A DNA stretch of 19,974 nt from Oscillospiraceae bacterium (GTDB taxonomy: Bacteria > Bacillota > Clostridia > Oscillospirales > Ruminococcaceae): contig WRLS01000019.1 in the NCBI GenBank assembly GCA_009776345.1, positions 1 through 19,974 of the forward strand, read 5' to 3'. The translations under genes and the position numbers were made by a program. The notes beneath the pieces are model-generated. The model saw only the letters and a list, made by a program, of their open reading frames with translations, ran no database searches and was not told where the DNA came from. Below, piece after piece: positions 1-6,615 of the stretch (positions are counted from its first letter, which is position 1; each line of letters starts with the position of its first letter).

Positions 1-79
1 AATGGGGGTTCGGGGTCTCCCCGGCGCGTTTTGGTTACTTTGCCGCGTTGCAAAGTAACTGCCCCCGCGGCATGAGCGG
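1..79 (+). repeat. Left copy of window-framing inverted repeat
   Basis: Bases 1-79 match the reverse complement of 19873-19951 with four mismatches (positions 10, 29, 60 and 72). Inside is a perfect 10-base stem, GTTACTTTGC at 34-43 and GCAAAGTAAC at 50-59, around a six-base loop. A dispersed repeat at which assembly stopped is the simplest explanation; the ends of a 20 kb mobile segment are the alternative. No transposase lies between the copies. Confidence 0.85.
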
Positions 80-123
80 GTGGGCAGTGCGCAGCTACAA
101 TGAGAAATAGGCATATTGCAGGC

Positions 124-146
124 ACAGGGCTTGCACCTGTTTTTTT
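124..146 (+). terminator. Possible weak intrinsic terminator
   Basis: ACAGG (124-128) can pair with CCTGT (136-140) across a seven-base loop and is followed directly by a run of T to 146. The stem is only five pairs, so it would be a weak terminator, for a gene outside the window to the left. It sits just before the first promoter candidate, which fits a transcription-unit boundary. Confidence 0.3.
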
Positions 147-157
147 CCAAAAACATC

Positions 158-186
158 TTTCAAAAAATAATATAATATGTTATACT
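158..186 (+). promoter_or_regulatory. Candidate sigma-A promoter for the first operon
   Basis: TTTCAA (158-163), a 17-base spacer and TATACT (181-186), with an extended -10 (TGT directly before TATACT). The surroundings are AT-rich. Transcription would start near 193, about 27 bases before the start codon at 220. Confidence 0.45.
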
Positions 187-219
187 GTTATTTGTGATTT
201 TTGAAGGGGGCGGGCCGCC

Positions 220-822
220 ATGAACCTTGAACGCGTGCTGATCGCAATAGCCGCCGTGCTGTTTGCCGGTGCCGGCATATATGTGGCGCGCCATCTCCTG
301 CTCAATGTCCTCAACCCCGACGGCAAGGGCGCACATCGCAAAACCGCGGCCATCCTGCAAAAATACGCCCTGATACGCGGGTTTAAGGTTTTATCCGGCG
401 TTACGCTGCGCTTTAAAGGCGATGCTTTCACGATCGAGAATATGCTGGTGGGATTTTTCGGCATACTTATCGTATCTACAATGGGCGGGCGCGGCGAATA
501 CTACGGGCAAATTGACGGCAAGCAGTGGCAGCGCGTTTTGGGGGATGAGAAAAAATCCTTCCCGAACCCCATCGCGGAGCAGGACAGGGCGGTTGCGGCA
601 CTGCGCGGCGTGCTTTCGGCGAAGAAGCTTTATAATATCCCGATAGAGGGCCTGGTTTACCTGTCAAGCGGCTCGAAGAAAACATCGCTTTATGTCACGC
701 ACGGCGGCAGGATACTGCTCCCGGGGCAGCTTGCGCCGTATCTGCGCAGGACAAAATTCGACAAAGACACCGGGCTGGATGTGGGGAAAATCGAAGCGGC
801 GGTAAGGGAAAACGCAGGATAA
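220..822 (+). CDS. Membrane-anchored NERD-domain protein with degenerate nuclease motif
   Basis: 200 aa. Residues about 5-24 form one hydrophobic N-terminal segment, probably a membrane anchor. Residues about 70-155 resemble the NERD (nuclease-related) domain: a hydrophobic strand GILIVSTMGG, the following G..YGQIDGKQWQ, and the NP..EQ..AV.ALR.VL segment (116-132) typical of the family. In ordinary NERD domains the strand carries E-x-K of the restriction-endonuclease-like core; here the equivalent stretch reads IVST, so the acidic and lysine residues seem to be missing and nuclease activity is doubtful. The start at 220 has a G-rich Shine-Dalgarno sequence at 204-210. It is the first gene of a tight operon, with only ten bases to the MNT gene. 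A NERD-derived binding or scaffold protein is an inference; the family match is by eye. Confidence 0.65.
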   Translation: MNLERVLIAIAAVLFAGAGIYVARHLLLNVLNPDGKGAHRKTAAILQKYALIRGFKVLSGVTLRFKGDAFTIENMLVGFFGILIVSTMGGRGEYYGQIDGKQWQRVLGDEKKSFPNPIAEQDRAVAALRGVLSAKKLYNIPIEGLVYLSSGSKKTSLYVTHGGRILLPGQLAPYLRRTKFDKDTGLDVGKIEAAVRENAG

Positions 823-832
823 GGGGGACGAC

Positions 833-1183
833 ATGGCTTTTGGCGTCGAAAACAAAATATACGGCATGGCGATACCCGCCGAGGTTAAAAAAGATATTGC
901 GTTTACCGCAAATACGCTGCTGCAAAAATTCGGGGAAAACATCGGCAAAATCATTTTGTTCGGCAGCTATGCCACGGGAAAGTATCAGCCCGACAGCGAT
1001 ATCGACATCGCGGTTTCGTTAAAAATCCTGCCCGAAATAAAGCAAAGGCGGCAGTATACCGAAGCGGTTGACATTGACAGGGAGCTGGACCTGCTTTTCT
1101 GCTCTGGTGAGCAGCTTTTAAGCAATGAGTATGTATACGGGCGCATCAACGAGCAAGGGGTCGTGCTGTATGAACAGTTATAA
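833..1183 (+). CDS. MNT-type minimal nucleotidyltransferase (MntA-like)
   Basis: 116 aa, usual for a minimal nucleotidyltransferase of the polymerase-beta fold. The motif GSYATGKYQPDSDIDIAV at 44-61 fits the GSX10DXD signature exactly (G44, S45, D56, D58), and a third acidic residue is D86 in RELDLLF, so the metal-binding triad looks complete. The family transfers a nucleotide to a protein or small molecule. In MntA-HepT toxin-antitoxin systems the NTase AMPylates and silences a HEPN toxin. Here the next gene overlaps by 14 bases and encodes a HEPN protein, the classic pairing. AGGGGG at 823-828 precedes the ATG at 833. An antitoxin role is likely by context, but the partner lacks the usual toxin motif. 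Confidence 0.85.
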   Translation: MAFGVENKIYGMAIPAEVKKDIAFTANTLLQKFGENIGKIILFGSYATGKYQPDSDIDIAVSLKILPEIKQRRQYTEAVDIDRELDLLFCSGEQLLSNEYVYGRINEQGVVLYEQL

Positions 1184-1571
1184 GGAGCTTGCCTTATACG
1201 ACATGAAGTCAGCCGAGGCAAATTATAATTATGAGCTGTGGAATAAAGTAGGCAGGGAATGTCAGCAGGTCTGCGAAAAATACCTTAAATATTATCTGCA
1301 GGAAAATCATTTGCTGTCCAATGAGCTGGGAAGGACACATAACTTGAGAAAGCTTATGCGGGCTATAGTAAATTTCGACAAAGACATTTGCAAGGATTTA
1401 TCGGTTGTCGGGGGCTATTATTTCGAAGCCAATTATCCGGGGGACAGCTTTATTATGTTAGATAGGGAAATGGCTGACGAAGCGATTGAAACGTCCCGCA
1501 GGCTAATCACCTACATCGACGGCTTGGCTGAAAGCGGGCAGACAAAAATAGAGGAGGGTGAAGATGGCTAA
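1170..1571 (+). CDS. HEPN-domain protein, partner of the MNT nucleotidyltransferase
   Basis: 133 aa from the ATG at 1170, which overlaps the MNT gene by 14 bases. An upstream in-frame start at 1125 is less likely because it lies deep inside the MNT gene. Helical throughout, with HEPN landmarks: RECQQVCEKYLKYYLQ (29-44, the Q..EK.LK helix), a THNL motif at 56-59 and ANYPGD (87-92), equivalent to the RYPD segment. HepT-type toxins cut RNA with an R-x4-6-H motif near the end of the domain. This protein has only two histidines, H47 and H57, and neither follows an arginine at that spacing, so it is probably not a conventional RNase. It could instead bind the MNT substrate or regulate it. Confidence 0.8.
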   Translation: MNSYKELALYDMKSAEANYNYELWNKVGRECQQVCEKYLKYYLQENHLLSNELGRTHNLRKLMRAIVNFDKDICKDLSVVGGYYFEANYPGDSFIMLDREMADEAIETSRRLITYIDGLAESGQTKIEEGEDG

Positions 1572-2250
1572 AACCTTCGAGACTACCGGCATGGATCACT
1601 CCGTCCCGTATTTCGGCGTGATAATGGACAAAAAAGACACCGCCGTTTACCCAAAATATGACCTCCCGCCCGGGTATTCGCTTTCGCATTACAAGCCCGG
1701 CTTCGAGCAGATGTGGATAAAGCAGAAAGCCGCTGTCGGTGAATTTGAAAAAGAAGAAGCCGCGCAGGCCGTATTTCGGCGGGAATATCTATACGGCAGT
1801 GACCGGGAAGGACAGGCCCCCGGTAAAATCACACCGGAGGAGGTGCAATCCGCGCCGCTTTATAAACAGCTCTGCGAAAAGGTCCTCTTTATTTTGGACG
1901 CGGACGGCGGGCTTGCGGCAACCGGCGCCATTTGGGACGGGAACCACTTCGGCAAGATATATCAGCGGCTGCACTGGGTGTCCGTGCCGCCCGCCCATCA
2001 AAACAAAGGGCTGGGCAAGGTAATCGTATCAAAGTTGCTGGACCTTTACAACGCGCTCGGCTACAGCGGCTACATCTACCTTACATCGCAAACATGGAGC
2101 TACAAGGCGCTTAACATATACAGCCGGTTCGGGTTTTGCCCGTACATAGGCGAAAAACCGCAAAATTGGGATGATGACGGCTTTGAAAAAAACAACGCGA
2201 AAGCATGGGAAATCATATCCGATAAAATAAATTCTTACGGGAGGCAATAA
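1564..2250 (+). CDS. GNAT-family N-acetyltransferase
   Basis: 228 aa. The C-terminal half carries the GNAT acetyl-CoA site: the strand RLHWVSVPPAHQ followed by QNKGLGKVIVSKLL (the Q-x-x-G-x-G/A pyrophosphate loop), then NIYSRFGFCP, the usual alpha4-beta7 region. The N-terminal half is less conserved and probably sets substrate specificity. The start is the ATG at 1564, six bases after GAGGAGG at 1551-1557; an in-frame GTG at 1558 lies too close to that site. It overlaps the end of the HEPN gene by eight bases and ends two bases before serC, so it is translationally coupled at the 5' side. The substrate cannot be told from the sequence. Confidence 0.85.
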   Translation: MAKTFETTGMDHSVPYFGVIMDKKDTAVYPKYDLPPGYSLSHYKPGFEQMWIKQKAAVGEFEKEEAAQAVFRREYLYGSDREGQAPGKITPEEVQSAPLYKQLCEKVLFILDADGGLAATGAIWDGNHFGKIYQRLHWVSVPPAHQNKGLGKVIVSKLLDLYNALGYSGYIYLTSQTWSYKALNIYSRFGFCPYIGEKPQNWDDDGFEKNNAKAWEIISDKINSYGRQ

Positions 2251-2252
2251 GT

Positions 2253-3335
2253 ATGTCAATGGTTTACAATTTTTCGGCGGGGCCGTCTGTTTTACCGGAG
2301 CCTGTACTAAAGCGCGCGGCGGCGGAAATGATGGACTACAAAGGCTCTGGCCAGTCTGTCATGGAGATGAGCCACCGCTCCAAGGTGTACGACGAAATCA
2401 TCGTTTCTTGCCGGGCTTCTCTGCGCAAGGTCATGGGAATCCCCGATAACTACAAGGTTTTGTTTTTGCAGGGCGGCGCGTCCTCCCAATTCACAATGGT
2501 GCCGATGAATTTGCTCACAAAATCCGGCAAGGCCGATTACATGGTCACAGGCCAATTTTCCGGCAAGGCCTATGAAGAGGCAACTCGCTACGGCGAAATA
2601 AATCTTATAGCGTCAAGCAAGGACAAAAACTTTACCTATATCCCGGAGCTTGACCCGGCAAAATGCAGCCCCGACGCGGATTATTTCCATATCTGCTACA
2701 ATAACACCATCTACGGCACGCGCTTTAATTATATCCCGGAAACCGGGGATGTGCCGCTGGTTGCCGATATGTCGTCCTGCATCCTCAGCGAGCCGTATGA
2801 CGTAAGCAAATTCGGCTTAATTTACGCAGGCGCGCAAAAGAACATGGCGCCCGCCGGCCTTACCGTTGTTATAGTACGGGATGATTTAATCGGCAGCCCC
2901 ATGGAAAAAATCCCCGCAATGTACGACTACAAGCTTATGGCGGACAACGACTCCATGTACAACACGCCGCCAACCTACGCCATCTACATTTGCGGGCTTG
3001 TGCTTGACTGGATAACCGAAAGCTTCGGCGGGCTTGAGGGCATGAAGGCGCATAACGAGAAAAAAGCCGCTGTCCTGTACGATTATCTTGACAGCTCAAA
3101 GCTTTTTAAAGCCACCGTGCAGGCGCCTTACCGTTCGCTCATGAACGTAACCTTCGTGACCGGGGATGAGGCAAAGGACAAGGCTTTCGTCACCGAAGCC
3201 GCGAAAAGGGGCTTTGTGAACCTGGCGGGCCACCGCAGCGTCGGCGGGATGCGCGCATCCATCTACAACGCCATGCCCATCGAAGGCGTGCGCAAGCTTA
3301 CCGATTTCATGCGGGAGTTTGAAAGCGGAGCATAG
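2253..3335 (+). CDS. serC: Phosphoserine aminotransferase
   Basis: 360 aa, normal length. Converts 3-phosphohydroxypyruvate and glutamate to O-phosphoserine and 2-oxoglutarate in serine biosynthesis (a similar step serves PLP synthesis in some bacteria). Family landmarks are in order: NFSAGPSVLPEPVL at the start, GGASSQF (74-80), ADMSS (171-175, D172 contacts the PLP ring nitrogen) and the PLP lysine K196 in GAQKNMAPAGL. GGGAGG at 2239-2244 precedes the ATG; a second ATG two codons later is possible. It is the last gene of the first operon. serA follows 331 bases later across a repeat block. The stop codon TAG overlaps a GC hairpin. Confidence 0.97.
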   Translation: MSMVYNFSAGPSVLPEPVLKRAAAEMMDYKGSGQSVMEMSHRSKVYDEIIVSCRASLRKVMGIPDNYKVLFLQGGASSQFTMVPMNLLTKSGKADYMVTGQFSGKAYEEATRYGEINLIASSKDKNFTYIPELDPAKCSPDADYFHICYNNTIYGTRFNYIPETGDVPLVADMSSCILSEPYDVSKFGLIYAGAQKNMAPAGLTVVIVRDDLIGSPMEKIPAMYDYKLMADNDSMYNTPPTYAIYICGLVLDWITESFGGLEGMKAHNEKKAAVLYDYLDSSKLFKATVQAPYRSLMNVTFVTGDEAKDKAFVTEAAKRGFVNLAGHRSVGGMRASIYNAMPIEGVRKLTDFMREFESGA

Positions 3336-3351
3336 CGGCGCATAGCGCCGC
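3335..3351 (+). other. GC hairpin overlapping the serC stop codon
   Basis: GCGGCGC (3335-3341), ATA, GCGCCGC (3345-3351) is a perfect seven-pair stem that begins at the last base of the serC stop codon. No T-run follows, so it is not a standard terminator. A near-identical hairpin sits at the end of ecfT (19705-19721), also followed by a heptad repeat. Confidence 0.6.
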
Positions 3352-3361
3352 TGCGCGCCGC

Positions 3362-3392
3362 AGGTTTTAGGATTTAGGTTATAGGTTTTAGG
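3362..3392 (+). repeat. Heptad arm (left type), four units
   Basis: AGGTTTT, AGGATTT, AGGTTAT, AGGTTTT and a final AGG: 31 bases, exactly four 7-base units plus AGG. The loop and right arm seen in the complete copies are missing; a GTAGGG palindrome joins directly. Confidence 0.8.
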
Positions 3393-3434
3393 GTAGGGGC
3401 GGCAATCTGCCGCCCGAAATCACCAAACAACCAT
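3393..3434 (+). repeat. GTAGGG palindrome with conserved tail
   Basis: Starts GTAGGGGCGGC and closes with GCCGCCC at 3415, forming a strong hairpin. It is followed by the tail CACCAAACAACCAT (3421-3434), which recurs after the palindrome at 3598 and in altered form after the one at 15257. Confidence 0.7.
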
Positions 3435-3450
3435 TTTGCGGACATCCTAT

Positions 3451-3576
3451 GCCCCCTTCGCGCACGAAGGGGGTGGCACGAAGTGCCGGGGGTTGTCTTT
3501 TGCGGCGAATTACGGGGAACAACCCCCGCCGCCTGCGGGCGGCACCCCCTTCATGCGCGAAGGGGGCAGGGGGTTG
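3451..3576 (+). repeat. Composite CCCCCTTCG palindromic element
   Basis: Two terminal hairpins, CCCCCTTCG (3452-3460) with CGAAGGGGG (3465-3473) and CCCCCTTC (3545-3552) with GAAGGGGG (3559-3566), enclose an inner inverted pair GGGGGTTGT (3488-3496) and ACAACCCCC (3519-3527). It resembles a small non-autonomous palindromic element. With its flanks it fills the serC-serA gap and creates a false in-frame extension of serA. The flanks carry a 20-base direct repeat (3415-3434 and 3623-3642, two mismatches). Confidence 0.65.
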
Positions 3577-3597
3577 CACGCAATAATATGTTATGCC

Positions 3598-3642
3598 GTA
3601 GGGGACGGCGTCCTCGACGTCCCGAATTTACCAAACAACCAT
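3598..3642 (+). repeat. GTAGGG palindrome with conserved tail
   Basis: Starts GTAGGGGACGGCG and closes with CGTCCC at about 3622, then the tail TACCAAACAACCAT ends at 3642. It is preceded by the AT-rich leader ATGTTATGCC, also found before the palindrome at 11296. Nothing in this spacer was recognised as a serA promoter. Confidence 0.65.
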
Positions 3643-3666
3643 AATATAAAACAGGAGATGATAAAA

Positions 3667-4824
3667 ATGTACAATATCCGCCTTCTCAATAAAATCAGCC
3701 CATCGGGCTTGGAGCGCCTGCCCGCAGGGCTTTACGCCTACGGCGAAGACATCGCCGAACCCGATGCCATTTTAATCCGCTCCGCCTCGATGCACGAAAC
3801 GGAGCTTCCCGCGTCGCTGAAAGCAATTGCCCGCTGCGGCGCCGGTGTCAACAACATCCCCGTGGACAAATGCACACAGTCCGGGATAGTGGTATTCAAC
3901 ACTCCCGGCGCAAACGCCAACGCCGTAAAAGAGCTTACAATGGCGGGGCTGCTGCTTTCCGCGCGCAAAATCGCCCCCGGGATGAAATGGGTGCAGGAGC
4001 TTAAAGGCAAAGGCGCGGATGTCCCCGGCTTAGTAGAAAAAGGCAAGGGCAAATTCGGCGGGCCGGAGCTTCGCGGCAAAAAACTCGGCGTTGTCGGCTT
4101 GGGCGCGATCGGCGCGATGGTCTGCAACTTCGCTCGCCACTTCGGCATGGAGGTTTACGGCTACGACCCGTATCTTTCCGTACAGTCCGCCCTCAAACTT
4201 TCACGCGATATAAAGTATGCCGACACACTCAAGGTAATTTACGACAACTGCGATTTTATCAGCCTGCACGTCCCCTACACGCCGGACACAAAAGGCATGG
4301 TAAACGAAGCGTCCATAAACCAGATGAAGCATGGCGTGCGCATCCTCAACTTCTCCCGCGCGGAGCTGGTGGACGATGCGGATATGCTCGCCGCGCTTGA
4401 CGAAAAGAAGGTCTACTGCTATATTACCGATTTCCCCAATGACGCCGTACTCGGGCATCCCGGCGTTATCGCCCTGCCGCATTTGGGCGCCAGCACCCCG
4501 GAATCCGAGGACAACTGCGCCGTTATGGCAGCAGATGAAATCAGGGATTTCCTGGAAAACGGCAATATCGTAAATTCCGTAAACTTCCCGGACGTCCACG
4601 CCCCGAGGACAGGCGCGGTGCGGGTCGGCGTAATACACAAAAACCGCAAAGGCGTAATCGCGAAAATCACAGGCGCGGTGGGCGCGAACATCGACAACCT
4701 TACCAACAAATCCCGCGGCGACTACGCCTATACTTTGCTCGACATGGACGACGATGTTTCCACAGAAGCCATTGAAAAACTGGGCGCCACCGACGGCGTA
4801 ATCCGCGTAAGCGTGATCCGTTAG
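3667..4824 (+). CDS. serA: D-3-phosphoglycerate dehydrogenase (short, ACT-domain type)
   Basis: 385 aa from the ATG at 3667. Oxidises 3-phosphoglycerate to 3-phosphohydroxypyruvate with NAD+, the first committed step of serine synthesis. Substrate domain about 1-95; Rossmann fold with GLGAIG (144-149); catalytic arginine R231 in NFSRAELVD; acid/base histidine H272 in PHLGASTPES. The usual glutamate seems to be replaced by aspartate in DFPND (255-259). ACT regulatory domain at about 318-385 (VGVIHKNRKGVIAKI), which probably binds serine for feedback inhibition. The reading frame is open further upstream to 3436, but that part is repeat sequence; AGGAG at 3653-3657 supports 3667. Likely works with serC; serB is not in the window. 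Confidence 0.96.
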   Translation: MYNIRLLNKISPSGLERLPAGLYAYGEDIAEPDAILIRSASMHETELPASLKAIARCGAGVNNIPVDKCTQSGIVVFNTPGANANAVKELTMAGLLLSARKIAPGMKWVQELKGKGADVPGLVEKGKGKFGGPELRGKKLGVVGLGAIGAMVCNFARHFGMEVYGYDPYLSVQSALKLSRDIKYADTLKVIYDNCDFISLHVPYTPDTKGMVNEASINQMKHGVRILNFSRAELVDDADMLAALDEKKVYCYITDFPNDAVLGHPGVIALPHLGASTPESEDNCAVMAADEIRDFLENGNIVNSVNFPDVHAPRTGAVRVGVIHKNRKGVIAKITGAVGANIDNLTNKSRGDYAYTLLDMDDDVSTEAIEKLGATDGVIRVSVIR

Positions 4825-4840
4825 CTGCGCTGGCGCGCAG
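4825..4840 (+). other. GC hairpin after serA
   Basis: CTGCGC (4825-4830), TGGC, GCGCAG (4835-4840) is a six-pair stem starting at the first base after the serA stop and running into the heptad arm. There is no T-run, so a termination role is uncertain. Confidence 0.5.
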
Positions 4841-4930
4841 GTTTTAGGATTGAGGATTGAGGTTTTAGGAAAAGGACGAATTTTATATTTTCTTCCCTTC
4901 CTAAAACCTATAACCTCAAACCTTATTCCT
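4839..4930 (+). repeat. Complete heptad-arm hairpin element
   Basis: 92 bases. Left arm 4839-4869 (AGGTTTT, two AGGATTG, AGGTTTT, AGG), a 30-base loop containing AAAGGACG and CTTCCC, and right arm 4900-4930 (CCTAAAA, CCTATAA, CCTCAAA, CCTTATT, CCT). The arms pair imperfectly because individual units differ. The loop matches those at 9789, 15609 (inverted) and 19758. Confidence 0.8.
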
Positions 4931-4939
4931 GCCGCAGGC

Positions 4940-5114
4940 AAAACACCCGTCATTACTGCGAAAAATCGCAGTAATGCCACCCTCTTTAAAAAAGAGGGTA
5001 AGGCTACAACAAGATTTATTCTTTCACAATAAAAGCACAAAGCAACCGTAGGACGTACCCTCTTTTTTAAAGAGGGTGGCGCGAAGCGATTTATCGCTTC
5101 GTGACGGGTGTTTT
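4940..5114 (+). repeat. 175-base nested palindromic (MITE-like) element, copy 1
   Basis: Outer 13-base inverted ends AAAACACCCGTCA (4940-4952) and TGACGGGTGTTTT (5102-5114). Next inside are two hairpins, CATTACTGCG with CGCAGTAATG (4951-4976) and CGAAGCGAT with ATCGCTTCG (5082-5101). Then two copies of the hairpin ACCCTCTTT/AAAGAGGGT (4979-4999 and 5057-5077) around a 57-base core that starts AAGGCTACA and ends GGACGT. No protein is encoded. Together with the heptad arrays it fills the serA-MBOAT gap, where no promoter was recognised. Confidence 0.8.
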
Positions 5115-5144
5115 AATTGCGAATCACTTACCGTTCCTTCCCTT

Positions 5145-5178
5145 CCTAATTCCTAATTCCTATTTCCTAATTCCTAAT
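5145..5178 (+). repeat. Heptad array, CCTAATT type
   Basis: CCTAATT, CCTAATT, CCTATTT, CCTAATT, CCTAAT, preceded by CTTCCCTT as in the loops of the heptad hairpins. Same seven-base period as the CCTAAAA arms but with a different unit, and no left arm. It ends at an ATG (5179) that is an unlikely start for the next gene. Confidence 0.7.
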
Positions 5179-5193
5179 ATGGGGTGTAATGGT

Positions 5194-6606
5194 ATGGTCT
5201 TCAGCAGCCTGAGCTTCCTGTTTATGTTTTTGCCTGCCGCGCTGCTGCTGTATTTCCTTTCCCCACGCAGATTGCGCAACTTGGTGCTGTTTATATCCAG
5301 CCTGGTTTTCTATGCCTGGGGGGAGCCTGTATACATCGCGCTTATACTCTTTTCAACGGTTATGGATTATGTCTTGGGCATTTTGGTGGACAAATACCGC
5401 GGGACAGCAAAATCCAAATACGCGCTGATCTTCTCGGTTGCCGCGAATATCTGCCTTTTGGGCGTATTCAAGTACGCGGATTTCATCGCGGTGAATATCG
5501 GCGCGCTTTTCGGCTTGGATATCCCTTTGCCTAATTTACCTCTGCCGATCGGCATATCGTTTTACACTTTCCAAACAATGAGCTATACTATTGATGTATA
5601 CCGTGGTTCGGCAAAAGTGCAAAAAAACTTTATCACATACGGTACATATGTCGCCATGTTCCCGCAGCTCACCGCCGGGCCGATAATACGCTACCAAACC
5701 GTTGCGGAGCAGCTTGAATCCCGCCGTGAGGATGCCGGGCAGTTCGCGCAGGGCATACAAAGGTTTACCGCGGGGCTTGGCAAAAAAGTTTTGCTCGCCA
5801 ATAATATCGGGATGCTGTGGTCGCAGATGTCCTCTATGGGCGCAGAAAATATGAGCGTTCTGGGCGCGTGGCTCGGGATTACGGCATTCGCGTTCCAGAT
5901 ATATTTCGACTTCTCCGGATATTCGGACATGGCGATCGGCCTTGCGAAAATGTTTGGGTTCACGTTCCTGGAAAACTTCGATTACCCCTACATCTCTAAA
6001 AGCGTCACGGAATTTTGGCGCAGGTGGCATATTTCGCTTGGGACCTGGTTTAGGGAGTATGTCTACATCCCGCTTGGCGGGAACCGCAAAGGGCTGCCGC
6101 GCCAGCTTGTAAATATTGCGGCCGTATGGCTGCTTACGGGCATCTGGCACGGGGCAAGCTGGAACTTCGCCGTATGGGGCGCGTATTTTATGGTACTGCT
6201 TATTTTGGAAAAGCTGTTCCTGTACGATTTGCTGCAAAGGTCGCACAATGCGGCGGGGCGCATATACACGCTTCTCGCCGTGCTGCTGGGCTGGGTCATA
6301 TTCGCGTTTGACGATTTTTCTATGGGGATACGGTATTTTATGTGGATGCTGGGCGGCGGCGGGATACCGTTCGCTAACAGCCACGCGCTGTTCGCCCTGT
6401 CCTCAAACGCGGTTATGTTTATATTTCTTATACTTGCATCCACCCCCGCGCCCGCCCGCTGGGCAAAAGCTGTGATGGAAAAACTGCGCGGGCATACTAT
6501 TTTAAGCGTGACGCTTACAAACGCAACAGTCGCCGCCATGTTCCTGTTATGCGTGGCGTATCTTGTGGACAGCACATACAACCCGTTTTTGTATTTCAGG
6601 TTTTGA
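5194..6606 (+). CDS. MBOAT-family O-acyltransferase (AlgI-like)
   Basis: 470 aa polytopic membrane protein from the ATG at 5194; the N-terminus MVFSSLSFLFMFLP is typical of AlgI/DltB-type MBOAT proteins. In-frame ATGs at 5101 and 5179 lie in repeat sequence, while GGGGTG (5181-5186) is well placed for 5194. Conserved segments: QTMSYTIDVYRG (127-138), FWRRWHISLGTWFREYVYIP (274-293) and WLLTGIWHGASWNF (312-325), with the catalytic-site histidine H319 and a second, H279. The family moves acetyl or other acyl groups through the membrane for transfer to extracellular polymers. The gene ends nine bases before a DHHW/AlgJ-like gene, so the two probably form an O-acetylation unit. The polymer cannot be named. 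Confidence 0.93.
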   Translation: MVFSSLSFLFMFLPAALLLYFLSPRRLRNLVLFISSLVFYAWGEPVYIALILFSTVMDYVLGILVDKYRGTAKSKYALIFSVAANICLLGVFKYADFIAVNIGALFGLDIPLPNLPLPIGISFYTFQTMSYTIDVYRGSAKVQKNFITYGTYVAMFPQLTAGPIIRYQTVAEQLESRREDAGQFAQGIQRFTAGLGKKVLLANNIGMLWSQMSSMGAENMSVLGAWLGITAFAFQIYFDFSGYSDMAIGLAKMFGFTFLENFDYPYISKSVTEFWRRWHISLGTWFREYVYIPLGGNRKGLPRQLVNIAAVWLLTGIWHGASWNFAVWGAYFMVLLILEKLFLYDLLQRSHNAAGRIYTLLAVLLGWVIFAFDDFSMGIRYFMWMLGGGGIPFANSHALFALSSNAVMFIFLILASTPAPARWAKAVMEKLRGHTILSVTLTNATVAAMFLLCVAYLVDSTYNPFLYFRF

Positions 6607-6615
6607 GGAACCCCC

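Noticed and set aside
3362..3392. Plant-telomere-like TTTAGG heptads as a sign of eukaryotic contamination
   Set aside because: Units vary, occur in inverted arms, and lie between clearly bacterial genes throughout the window.
3436..3666. In-frame N-terminal extension of serA (about 77 residues)
   Set aside because: It is translated repeat sequence (two similar PF-HEGG/PFMREGG stretches from the palindromes); the family N-terminus and ribosome site begin at 3667.
4201..5040. Antisense reading frame across the serA end and repeats
   Set aside because: Overlaps a certain gene and repeat DNA; composition is not protein-like.
5101..5193. Upstream start for the MBOAT gene
   Set aside because: The extra residues come from the 175-base element end and the CCTAATT array; MVFSSL at 5194 is the family start.
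5536..6384. Long antisense reading frame within the MBOAT gene
   Set aside because: Shadow of a GC-rich coding frame; no ribosome site and no protein-like domain pattern.
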